From NCBI GenBank assembly GCA_007449985.2, contig VIIQ02000779.1, forward strand, positions 186,001 to 250,000: a DNA stretch of 64,000 bases. The letters run 5' to 3'. Shown here piece after piece: positions 53,737 to 64,000 of this stretch. The position numbers were made by a program, and so were the translations under genes. Positions within the stretch are counted from its first letter, which is position 1, and each line of letters begins with the position of its first letter. The notes beneath the pieces are model-generated. The model did not search any database. It had not been told where the DNA came from and saw nothing but the letters and a program-made list of their open reading frames with translations. This DNA comes from Desmodesmus armatus. Taxonomy: Eukaryota > Chlorophyta > Chlorophyceae > Sphaeropleales > Scenedesmaceae.

Positions 53737-54544
53737 TACTGAGTGCTTGGTGCTGGAGGGCCAACTCTTATAGCATCTCATGTAGAATCTCTTGTAGCTT
53801 ACCTAGAGGTGACTCCAGCCAGCTACTGGAGCCTGATCTGACGGCATCTATATATACTATATAGTGGCGCTATATAGTGGACTCGCTAGGGTGGCAGCCT
53901 AGTAGGGCAACCCGCCTTGCTGTGCCTAATTGCTGCAACTGACAGGGACCCCGAGTGGCCCGGCTGTGCATGGCTGCAAACCCTCACGATGCAGACCACG
54001 AAAGTAAAGTTGGCAACGACAAGTACCTTGATGGTCTGTGGCACGACCATTGGTTGCGTGCATGGCTGCGTGCATGGCTGATTCCCTTGTGGGTGCGTGG
54101 AGGTCTTGGCTGCGACACGTCACCTTAAAGGTGTAATGATTGATGATGATGCAGCTAGCAGCCCTCCTAGCAGCCACACAGGATCACCATTGCCTGCCAA
54201 AGTTCTGCTGTCAGGTGCAACATGCACTGTGCGGTGAACCCAGGCCTCGTGACACAGATCTACTACGTTTAATGTATTTTTCAGGCATTGACGAGGTTTG
54301 GCAGCCACCCATGCCCTGTGTAGCCCCCAGGGAGCAACAACGTCCGACATTGCTGACAGACAAGACTCCGCAAAATACCCTGATATCGTACGCAAGTTTC
54401 TCGCTTGGTATATTCACCCTTGTAGTCGAGTTTTTAGGCACCGTGTCAACTGGTGTCAGTGTCACCACGATGAGCTGCGGTCAACAACATGACATTGTAA
54501 CCCTGATAGCCCAGCGCACTGGCTCTGCAAGCGTAAAAGTACAG

Positions 54545-56848
54545 ATGGCCTTCCGGAAATCCAGCTGCGCCGCTCGACCAGTCAGCAGGATCAGATGAGC
54601 AGCAGAGATCGATCTGCAACGGCTCCTCTCTCCCCTTGGCTCCATCCAATACGCAACCAAAGAAGCCCCGCAAGCGAGAATACCTGGCCACCTATAAGAA
54701 GACTGAGCAGCAGCTCACCGCCCTGCAGCGCGATGTGCAGGAGGAGCAGCAGAAAAATCAGGAGCTGAACGAGAAGAGATGGTCCGTATCCATGCTGCAC
54801 GTTGTTGAACCACTATAAAGTCCCTCTTCTCACTCTATTTACCCAGGTTGGCGGCTGCCACTGGAACCTGTATGCCCTGGAGACCGCATCCTGGGAGCAG
54901 TTGCAGGCTGCTCTGTCCTATGACTGCTCCCAGTGGATGGCCTACCTCAACAAGTACTTCCAAAAGCTCGCGTTCTTCACCGAGATCCTCAAGAGGTCCC
55001 CAGAACAGCAGGCCCAGCTACTGAAGGCCAGCGGCATCAGTCCTGCCCCGCACCTGCCCCTGGTCTACAATTTCAAGGGCCTGAACGACACCCTCACCCC
55101 TGCATGGGCAGCAGTGCTGGAGACCCTGCAGACCAATGGCTGTCTGGCGACACTGGCACTCCTGCACGGCAACTTCTCTCTGTTGGATGCAGCTAGCAGG
55201 CATGCAGGCACGGGGCAGCGCTGTGTGCCGCCGCCGACGTATTGGGCGCGGCTGGCTCAGCGCATGCGCTTCAGCAGGCTGCAGAAGTTGCACTTCAAGC
55301 TAGCCCTGGAGGTGAGAGGGGTGGTTGGCTGAGGTGGCCTTCCACTGCTAGTGCTGCGTTTGAAAGCAGAGGGTGATGCAGCAGGAAGAGATTGTGTAGG
55401 TGCCGGAGCAACCTCAGGTGACACAACCCCAAGAGCGGTCACACTTAGAATGCATGTTTGCAAGCCTGCTAATACTGAGTGCTCTGCAGCCAAACTGTGC
55501 CGGGGACCTGGAGGCTGCAGGAACAATGGCCCAGCACATGTGCCTTCCCTGCGCAACACGCCTCGACACTGCCCCCACATATAACTCTGTCAAGGCGTGT
55601 CTGTGTCACCTGCATTTTGCCAGAACCCCATCTATGTCAAGTGCCTTTCTCAACAAGTCTGCCGTGTGCTTTGCTGCCTGTGTGAATGGCGTGTCGTGCC
55701 ATGCCGTGTCATGCTGTGCTGTGCAGAACCACGCGCGGCAGACGCGAGCAGCAGCAGAGCAGGGCATTGCAGTCCTAAAGGAGACCCCCAGCTATGCCTT
55801 CCTGCTAGCCTGCGAAGCCATTGCAGCACAGCAGGAGGGCCCAGAGCGGTCTTTTGACCCGGCAGCAGCAGCAGCAGCACCAGGACCAGCGGCAGCAGCA
55901 GCCACGGCAGGCTGGCAGGCTAATGGTGTGGCAAATGGGCACCCCGCGCCTGACTTCAGCAGCAAAAGCAGCCAGTCACACCAGCGCCAGAGCCCAGATA
56001 CATCCGCCTCAGGGGATGTTGCGGCCATGCCTGCACCACTACCACCACCACCACCACCACCACGCACAACAGCAGCAGCAGCAGCAGGAAACGGCCTAGC
56101 AGCAGCAGGAGCGGGTATTGGCGCAGCAGGAACAGAGGGCTGTCTTGCAGAAGCGGTGGCAGCAGTGGCAGCAGCAGCCGCAGCAGCTCTCACAGGAGGG
56201 GGTGCAGATGTTGATATGGCGTCAGGAGAGGAGCTGCAGCGGCAGATTGGGATATACGTGCGCCAGACAGCGGCCCTCAGCATGTTTCTGGTGGACACTA
56301 TGTCTCCGGAGCAAGGCCTCATCATGAACAGGGGATGTGAGTGGGAGTATGCTGCTGCTGTTCTGGGTGCTTTGGTTGCGCAGGCTCCTCGAAAATGCTG
56401 AGCTCAGCATTTTGAGGGGTGTCTTTGCAGCGATGCAGCATAAGTACTGGGTGTTGGGACAATATCGAAGTCAGGCGATAGGCCCTATGGTGACTGTCTT
56501 GCTGGCGAGTGCCAAGGTTGGGACCTTGTCTCCCATGCATGCACTGTGCTGCTGTTGATCTAGCTTGCCTTTTGCTTACATCGCTTTCTTGCTGATAACG
56601 TGTGTCCTCTGCTGCTGCTGTCCGTATTCCCGCCTGCTGCAGCGTACCCGTTCTGGCCAGTGCCGGCCTCGATCTGCGAGGCCGCTCTGCAGCTTCCTGA
56701 TGACGACAGTCAGGCGGCGACAGCTCCGTGGCAGGACCCAGACGAGGTGGTGCCGGACTCCATCGAGCTGCTGCTGTCGCACCGCCGAAACACCATGGCA
56801 GAGGCTCATGACAGCCTGATTCCCGTGCTGATGAAGCTGCGGCTTTGA
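54545..56848 (+). CDS. Leucine-zipper-like regulatory protein, 5'-incomplete
   Basis: Exons 54545-54785, 54847-55311, 55727-56336 and 56643-56848 join in phase and end at TGA. The first visible exon has a short basic patch and coiled coil (KKPRKREYLATYKKTEQQLT, then QEEQQKNQELNEKR), resembling the zipper part of bZIP proteins, but I see no Asn-x7-Arg DNA-contact motif; it may lie upstream. The second exon (SYDCSQWMAYLNKYFQKL, LLKASGISPAPHLPL) is not a domain I can name. The last part (FLVDTMSPEQGLIMNRG, then SYPFWPVPASICEAALQL) resembles a segment I recall from many algal bZIP proteins (a TPxQ stretch, then SYP). It could act as a transcription regulator. The poly-Ala and poly-Pro linker at 55860-56070 is low complexity. 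Confidence 0.55.
56499..56534. repeat. Dispersed repeat, copy C (short)
   Basis: TTGCTGGCGAGTGCCAAGGT and TTGGGACCTTGTCTCCCATG parallel copies A and B, without the TACTG tail. It lies in the last intron of the leucine-zipper-like gene. Confidence 0.45.
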
Positions 56849-57414
56849 GTAGCTGGATATGAACGGAGCGCACAGGCTGGGAGTCGAACATGTCCGCGGG
56901 TGTCTGGCGCTGATTTTTTTGCGGGAGTCAACATGGGTGGCGAGGTAACAGTGCGGGGTCCGCATCGAGTTGGTTTGTCCGTATGCTGACAACACAGGCA
57001 TTGCATAGCAGCACCATTGTCAAACTTCTGGGGTGGTTGCTGCCTGGCTCAGTGCTGCTATTGTCAACCGGTTCCGCCGTCAGGAGGTGGAAGGTGAAGA
57101 TATGTGTGACCGCTTGCAGTTTGCGGTATCTGTTTGCATAACATGCATGACCAACAGGTTTGTGATGTGATCACCTGCATGCGGTGGGTAGGACAACTGT
57201 CACAGCGTGCGGCGCCTGTCCGTGCCTTGGTTGGGTTCTGTTGTTGTGAGGTCTGCAGTTGAGAACGGATGGGGTAGAGCAGTGGCCTTGGTTCATGCAT
57301 TGGTGTGCCACTTTGCGCTAACCAAAAAGAATGCATGGGTGTGAGGGGCGTGCGCCTCCAAATGACTAGCCACCCTAGAGCTTCTGTGCTGGCCTCGAAT
57401 TTGTCAAGCATATC

Positions 57415-57620
57415 CATGTGTGGGGGCTGGTGGCCGACATGTGGTGGGCTTGGTGGCTGGCATGTGTGGGGGCTGGTTGCTGAGACGTGTGTGGGGCTGG
57501 TAGCTGACATGTGAGGGGGGGGGCGACATGTGTGTGTGGGGGGGGGGGTGGCTGACATGTGTGGGGGCTGGTGGCCAACATGTGTGTGTGTGGGGGGGGG
57601 GGGGGGCTGGTGGCCATATG
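57415..57620. repeat. G/T-rich minisatellite
   Basis: Degenerate units of about 24-35 bp follow the pattern GGCTGGTGGCCGACATGTG with long G runs between them. Antisense reading gives a Pro/His/Thr-rich frame that I regard as an artefact of the repeat. Confidence 0.75.
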
Positions 57621-57849
57621 CGTGCACCATCACATGTTGTGAAGGACATGTGAGGTGTGTCGGCGACACAACAGGGCAGCAACGGACTTGTGCCGCATGT
57701 AATATGTGCGTGGGGCATTTGTGTGTGGGGGAGGGGGGAACGGGAGAGATCGCTTATCGGGGATGGAACAACCCTAGGTGTGTGTGAGCGCGTTGACACA
57801 TGTGCAGTTCAACTCAGCAGAACAGTCACAGGTGCAACCTGATTATGCG

Positions 57850-58900
57850 GGATGTCATATCCTTGCTGATTGCTGAGGATGGTGGTCTTTATTGTGTCTC
57901 CCGTGTTGCCTGGATGTCCAGTCAGTCAGGTGAAGCTCCTTCCGTCTGGGTTTGAAGTCTACTTGCGCCTGCTGATTGTGAACACTTGTGGCCCCGGGGA
58001 GGGCCAGCGCCCTTCTGTGCATGTGGTTGCACCGTCAACTGACAATGCAGTCAGTGTCCTACTGTGGCTGATGCCCCGTCGCCGCTCCAGCCAGATTCTT
58101 GCTGCACTCGCTCACAATGTCAGGGTTGGCTGGGGCGTGCGGTGCGTGTTTGTGCAGATCCGTGAAGAGCCGCGGTTGATCTGTTGCACGTGTGTTTGTG
58201 CTGGATGTCATGTCCTTGCTGAAGATGGAGGTCTTTATTTCGTCTGCCGTGTTGCCTGGATGTCCTGTCAGTCAGGTGAAGCTCTTTCCGTCTGGGTTGG
58301 AGGCTTTCTTGCGCCTGCTGGGTGCGACACTTGTGGCCCGGGGAGGGCCAGTGCCCTTCTGTGCATGTGGTTGGCCCGTTAACTGACAATGCAGTCAGTG
58401 TCCTACTGTGGCTGATGCCCCGTCGCCGCTCCAGCCAGATCCTTGCTGCACTCGCTCACAATGTCAGGGCTGGCTGGGGCGTGCGGTGCGTGTTTGTGCA
58501 GATCCGTGAAGAGCCGCGGTTGATCTGTTGCACGTGTGTTTGTGCTGGATGTCATGTCCTTGCTGAAGATGGAGGTCTTTATCGTGTCTGCCGTGGCCTG
58601 GAGGTCCTATCAGTCAGGTGAAGCTCTTTCCGTCTGGGTTTGGAGGCTTTCTTGCGCCTGCTGGGTGCGACACTTGTGGCCCCGGAGAGGGCCAGTGCCC
58701 TTCTGTGCATGTGGTTGCACCGTCAACTGACAATGCAGTCAGTGTCCTGCTGTGGCTTCAAAACAAAAAACCGCCGATGCCTCAGCCAGGCTCTTGCTGC
58801 TACCCCTCACATTGTCAGGGCTGGCTGGGGGTGCGGTGTGTTTCTGTGCAAATCTGTGACGAGCGTGCGCGCTTGCGCTTTGATCTGTTGCATGTGTGTC
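57850..58900. repeat. Three tandem repeats of about 350 bp
   Basis: GGATGTCATxTCCTTGCTGA starts units at 57850, 58203 and 58547 (353 and 344 bp apart). Units share GCGCCTGCTG, CAACTGACAATGCAGTCAGT and TGCTGCACTCGCTCACAATG; the third decays after about 58760. Indels shift the frame between units, so a repeat protein is unlikely. Confidence 0.85.
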
Positions 58901-59056
58901 TGTGCAGAGCAGCGCAGAGTCGCACGTTGATCTGCTGCACACGTGTTTTGTGCAGCGCAGCGCAGAGTTGCATGTTGATCTGCTGCACACGTGTTTTGTG
59001 CAGCGCCGCAAACAGTTGCACGTCGATCTGCTGCACGCGTGTTTGTGCAGCGCACC
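58881..59056. repeat. Four tandem repeats of 47-48 bp
   Basis: Units begin TGATCTG or CGATCTG at 58881, 58928, 58976 and 59024 and contain TTTGTGCAGCGC. They grow out of the end of the 350-bp array, whose own unit ends with a similar TTGATCTGTTGCACGTGTGT segment. Confidence 0.85.
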
Positions 59057-59479
59057 GAAGTGGCGCACCTTGGTCTTTTGAATGCAAGGCCCCTGGTGCT
59101 CATCTGCGAATGTGAGGCCGATGGGAGGGATCCTATGGCGTTACGATACACAGGGGTGTATCGGAATCTTTTTTCCTGTCTATCTGCGCAGGCTGTGACA
59201 CTTGGGGCCCAGTGGTGGCTCCAGGGTGCTTTGCTGATTGGTACACATGCGATCCGTTCGCCCCGTCAGCTGACGATGCAGTCCACGATCTGTGTCGCCC
59301 CTCCTTTGTGATCAGCCAGGTGTACTGCCGTGGTTTACTTGCACTACAGCTGGGGGAATGGTGATCGGCAGTACAGCACTGGCTACTGACTTCAGTAGCA
59401 TCTGATGGTGATCACCTGGTGACCAGGTCTGCTCGCTCACATTGATGAAGCAGAGAAGGGCGGCGTGCTGACATGGCAG

Positions 59480-62400
59480 CACTGTCAGATGTAGCATTGT
59501 TCAGTCTTGTCCTTGGTCAGTGTGTGGCTTTTGAGCCCGGCAAAGGCTTTCTGCTCTGTCGCCCTATAGCAGTTGTGACGCCAAGTTCAGGGTGGCTCAG
59601 TGCCGCTGTGATGTCTCAAAGTTGTGGCCACATGTGTATGTGGCATCTCAGGCTCACAAGGTTGAGTTGCACAGTCAGCCGACACAGGAGTTAATGCACG
59701 TCACCTGGTGCTTCATAGGCACGTGCTTCTGCCAACACTGCCGTGCGGTTATCAGTTATGCCCTGTTTGCCCTCGGTCTCTGTGTCGGCTACTGTGCCGC
59801 AGACAGGGGCTCTTTGTTTGAATATGTGCGTTTTCTACTGTTGTGGGAAAGAGGCCGCCTGTGTAGGGTTAGGGAAAGGAACCATATGCAGACACTGCCA
59901 TGTTTCACCCAGGTCCTCTGCCGTGGTTCACTTGCACTGCTTGGGCCTGCTGGGGGGCTGGTGATCAGCAGTACAGCCCGTTCAGTAGTAGCATCGTGAT
60001 CATGAGGTCTGCTCACTCACATTGTTGGAGCAGAGAAGGGCAGCGTGCTGACGTCGCAGCACGGTCAGGTGCAGTGATCACTGAAAGATTTTACTGAATC
60101 AGTGTTGGGCTGTTGAAGCCGTTCACCTTGTCGGCTGTGACATTTGTGGCCCAAATGACCTGGATGCTCAGTGTATGTGTGCTGTGTGTTTCCAAAGTTT
60201 GTGGCCACATGTTACGTGGTCTCACAACACAGGCTCTAAGGGTTGAGTTGCACTGTCAGCCGAAACAGCAGTCAATGCATGTCACCTGGTGTGTCACAGG
60301 CACGTTTTCTGCCAGCACTACCGTGCTGGCAGTGCTGCCAACAGCAATGCCTTGTTTGCCCTGGATCTCTGTGTTGATGATGCATGGCTACTCTGCCGCA
60401 GACAGGGGCTCTTTGTTTTGGGATTTGTGGGGTCGATTGTGAGACAGATGCCGCATCTAGGCTTCAAGCCAACTGCAGACACTGCCCTGTTTGGAAGGAG
60501 GCTGCCAGTAGAAGTGAGGCTGCTCCTTGGTGGTGATTTGCAGGTGTATTCAACTCCTGAGACGCGCCACGCGGGCTCTTGCTATTGCCTGTGGACCCCC
60601 ATGGCTTTTGGCAGCCGTGAGCTGACGATGCAGTGCATGCACTCTTTTATCCAGGTTTTCTGCCGTGGTTCATTTGCTCTGTTGGGGCCAGCTGAGGGTT
60701 TGTGGTCAGCAGTACAGCACAGTCAGTAGTAGCATCGTGATCATCACCAGGTCTGCTCACTCAAATTGTTGAAGCAGAGAAGGGTAGGGTGCAGGCAGTG
60801 CGGCACGGTCAGGTGCAGCTTTTTAAATACTTTGAGTCAGTGTTGGGTCGTTGAAGCCGTTCACCTTGTCGGCTGTGACACTTGTGGCCCAAGGGTGGCT
60901 CAGTGTCGGTGTGATGTGTTTGCAAGATTTAACTTTCACGTCTTGTGCCATAGAAAAAGAATTAGCTTTTTATTCTGAAAGAGTGACCTGCAGCTACCGG
61001 GCTATCCGTGCGGCTGCTGGGCCGGCGGTGCACACCAGTGAATACTGCAGCATAATAGCTGCTATTTGATGCCAGGATGCCTGCGAATAGGCCAGGTTGT
61101 CGTCGGGGGGCAGGTGGACCTCCGTCGATCGCCGGTGCCATGGCACATGCTGCTAAGGTCGCTTGGCTGTTGAGCATGCTTCACTATCGTGATGCAATTT
61201 TAATACAAACGCTACTGTTTGGTACCAGTTTGCTTGCGGTCAGGCCACGTTGCCAGCAGCCCATCGCCGTAGACCGGTGAGGGTCGCTGCTAAGGTTGCT
61301 TGACTGTAGGGATTGCATAACTTTTTTTTCAACATATGCACCAGCCGCGGAAGCTGCATGCTTTTTTCGACGGCGATTGATGCAACTCGCGACAGCTCAC
61401 GACTGCAGTCAAGCATTGCAAGTCCTGCTCAGCTGCTTTGACAGTTCTTTTGCATGGCAGCATGAAATGCTTGCCAACAGCCTGGTCAACTCACCACAGC
61501 AACAACCAAGGGCGCTAGCATGTCATGCCACATGTTGGCAGGTCACCTAGAGTTCTGTGCACACAACAACAACTGGGTTGCTGCAGGTGTCATCCGCACT
61601 GTATGGAATATGCAGTGCGGTGTGACCTGCTGCATTCCCCAAGTCAGGCCCACCTAAAGTTCGCAGCCTGCATCAGCACGCAAGCCTGGCGGCATTGTAA
61701 TAAGATCGCAGAGGCCTGGTGGCAGTCATGCCATGCAGCTGCAGCTGCACACAGGTCGCTGACATATATGTCACTACTGCGCAGCATGCAAGTAACAGTC
61801 ATGCTGATGTTGCAGGCTGCCAGGTCATGGCTGGCACATGTGTTAGGTTGCAGAGGTGACCAGGTTCTACGTTCATGTCTTGTTGTCAATTCACACAAAC
61901 CCTCAAGGCAGAGTCCTGCCAGGACTCTAGAGGCCTGAGGCACGCTAAATGCAGGAAGACACACATTCGAATCTTGCCCCTCCCACTAATTTTGCACTAT
62001 AACACTTGTGGCCCCAAGGTCAGGGTGGCTCAGTGCCGGTGTGATGTGATCTCAAAGTTCTGGCCTAATGTATATGTATATGTGTCCTCACAGGCTTCAG
62101 TGGTTCAGTTGCACTGCCAGTCGCAGGCAATGCATGCACGTGATGTGTGACAGGCACGTGCTTCTGCCAGCACCCGCGCTGTCAGCTGTGCATGGTTGCC
62201 CTGGCTCCTTGTGTTGATGCCTAATGGCTACTCTGCCGCAGACAGGGCTGTTTGTTTTTGGGTTGAGTTCATATGTACAGTTGTGAGACAGTGTTGGGCT
62301 GTTGAAGCCGTTCATCTTGTCGGCTGTGACACTTGTGGCCCAAGGGTGGCTCAGTGTCGGTGTGATGTGTTTCGCACTATAGCACTTGTGGCCCCAAGTT

Positions 62401-62900
62401 CAGGGTGGCTCAGGGCCGGTGTGATGTGATCTCAAAAGTTCTGGCCTCTTGTACATCTGTTTGTGATGCCTCACAGGCTTCAAGGGTTGAGTGCACTGCC
62501 AACCGACACAGCAGTCAATGCACGTCACCTGGTGTATCATGGGCGCGCTTTTGCCAGCACTACCCGGTGCTGCTGTCAGCTGTGCCCTGTGTGCCCTGGG
62601 TCCTGTGTCGGGTGCCTACACTGCCGAAATCAGGGCTCTTTCTTGGGGTTTGCAGGGTGATTTGTGGGACATATGCAGGCCTCGTGTCAAATGCAGCCAC
62701 TGCTTTTTATGTTAAGATGGGGCTGCTGCTTGGTACTCGCCTGCTGTTGTGCAGCACCCGAGACTCGCCACACTGCCCGTTGCTTGTTTGACCCAGGCTT
62801 CCCTCACCTTACCGAACGCAGACTGGGCCCATTGACGGTCACTTTTGAGATGCACTGTTGGAAGAGGAGCCTCAAGGTTTCAAACCTTGATGACCCATGA
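59480..62900. repeat. Diverged long repeats, at least four copies
   Basis: A module with GGTGGCTCAGTGxCGGTGTG, CAAAGTT(C/G)TGGCC, CAGTCAATGCACGTCACCTG and TACTCTGCCGCAGACAGGG occurs around 59585, 60140-60420, 62020 and 62400. A second module (CCGTTCACCTTGTCGGCTGT) occurs near 60118, 60855 and 62308. Copies differ by many indels. No intact reading frame persists across copies. Confidence 0.7.
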
Positions 62901-64000
62901 TGGGGAGTATGTTACATGGACATTATCGCCCAACAACAATGGCAGTGTCCACCAGCGCCGCCAGCCAGGTGAACCTCATAAGTTGTCTCCCCTGCGTTGC
63001 TTTACACTACCTACACCGGGTTGACCAAAAAACACTGCAAGAGCTTCAGAACTGGTGACACACTGCCTTGGTGTTTGCTCACTCTTTTTTTGGTGTGTAC
63101 AAGGGGGGCGGACCCCCACCGGCTACCCACACACACAACAGCTGAGGCTGCCGGGAGCCCACTTATTGGTGGTCACCGAGCCGTGGTGTGCTTGGGTGTG
63201 TGGCAGTCAGTGCCAGCAGTCAGGTTCTTGAATGAGTGTAGGTGAGTTGGTGAATGCTGCACTTGCAGTGCTTGGCAGTTTGCTTGTGTTGTGGCTGTTT
63301 AGGGTTTAGGCCTTAGCCCTACGCCCTTCTTGTTGACTGTGTAGTCTTGCAGGTGGGCTTCCACTTGCTAGTACCTGATGTGCAGGTTGCCACACCTGGT
63401 TGTCATCTGTTTTGTCATCCGTTCTGTGAAATATAATACTAGTACAGTACTGTTGTGTTGTCATTACTGCAACAGAACTGTCTAAACACTGGCCTTTGAG
63501 TAGACTCCTTTGGGATACCAGTATCTGGGCCAGCAGGTTCAGAGCTGCTAGCTGTCATTGACAGCTGAGAGTACTACTGGTACAGGGCCTGCTAGCAGGA
63601 ATGCCTTTGCAAGTGCCTGAACCAGGCTTTGACGCTGTGTCTCTGATACTGTGTCAATAGAGCCGAAGACAGCATAGCATAGCATAGCATGCAACACGCC
63701 CAGCTAGCAGACAGCATAACAACTGAGCTGTGTGAATGACTGATTTGCAACTAGGAAGCAGCGATACCCGCTAGTATGTCAAGGCGCTAGTGTTGAATGT
63801 CAGCTGACAAGGAAGCACTGTACTTCATGCAACATGCTTCAACCATGCACACTCATCTCAATAAGAGAACACACAAAAGGCTGCATGCACATGGCACAAT
63901 GCAACCGTAGCCAAGTAGGGCACTGTCATTCAATGCACACTTGTACCGCAATTCAGCACAGACGACTGCCAGCTCACTTCTTGGGAACAACAGCAACACA
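62901..64000. other. Unassigned sequence to the window end
   Basis: No convincing exon seen. It holds a degraded copy of the repeat at 47950-48060 (near 63085-63170), a short (TTTAGGG)2-like stretch near 63297-63310, and a (CATAG)n run at about 63670-63690. A minus-strand gene might end at the far right (VAVVPKK-stop at 63974), but too little is visible. Confidence 0.35.

Larger units (their letters stand above)
52041..54544. other. Intergenic region with microsatellite and palindrome
   Basis: TGTAA near 52134 may be the poly(A) signal of the profilin-fusion gene, about 90 bases past its stop. A (CAGTA)n array and a 20-bp palindrome follow. A Pro/Ser/Thr-rich frame at 53119-53736 is open for 205 codons without recognisable motifs. 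Upstream exons of the leucine-zipper-like gene probably lie in 54100-54500 but could not be fixed. Confidence 0.4.

Noticed and set aside
57064..57669. 201-codon minus-strand frame rich in Pro, His and Thr
   Set aside because: It simply reads through a G/T minisatellite; no domain and no support for a start or introns.
63974..64000. Possible C-terminus VAVVPKK-stop of a minus-strand gene at the window edge
   Set aside because: Only a few codons are visible, with no family signature.
1..64000. tRNA genes, rRNA, CRISPR arrays, bacterial operons
   Set aside because: None was recognised by eye. tRNAs could still be missed without a covariance search (tRNAscan-SE would decide). The intron structure excludes bacterial DNA.

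Overview
The window looks like nuclear DNA of a green alga, most likely a chlorophycean of the Chlamydomonadales. The evidence is intron-rich genes with GT-AG introns, very heavy (CAG)n trinucleotide content read as poly-Gln, poly-Ala or poly-Ser, plant-type genes (Whirly, phytol kinase), organelle-type N-termini, and TGTAA (the volvocalean poly(A) signal) about 90-165 bases past several stops. Haematococcus-like is my impression only; no species call is possible from the sequence alone. All gene models were built by hand from reading frame, splice-site phase and family motifs.

Layout. 36-3829 (-): secreted berberine-bridge-type FAD oxidase, 3' end outside the window. 5398-16889 (+): 14-exon protein arginine methyltransferase with N-terminal TPRs and two methyltransferase modules. 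Its 4.2-kb intron 9 holds a complete five-exon Whirly gene on the opposite strand (11110-14217). 16890-20956: gene-free, repeat-rich. 20957-28125 (+): two-ORF non-LTR retrotransposon with open ORF1 and ORF2. 28660-31378 (-): RPAP3. 31740-35066 (+): unrecognised 649-aa protein, divergent from RPAP3. 35067-37249: tandem repeats. 37250-39020 (-): phytol/farnesol kinase. 39464-40633 (+): secreted ML-domain lipid-binding protein, divergent from the kinase. 42186-52040 (+): about 2050-aa membrane-anchored coiled-coil protein ending in a profilin domain. 54545-56848 (+): partial leucine-zipper regulatory-like protein. 56849-64000: minisatellites and diverged long tandem repeats, no convincing gene.

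The genes form no pathway. Several are housekeeping (R2TP assembly through RPAP3, arginine methylation), and others are probably organellar or secretory (Whirly, phytol kinase, coiled-coil/profilin protein, ML protein, FAD oxidase). The most unusual items are the coiled-coil-profilin fusion, the dual PRMT whose first rather than second catalytic module looks dead, the antisense nested Whirly gene, and repeated small duplications that copy exon ends with their splice sites in at least four genes. Long, often perfect, palindromes are frequent between genes and in introns.
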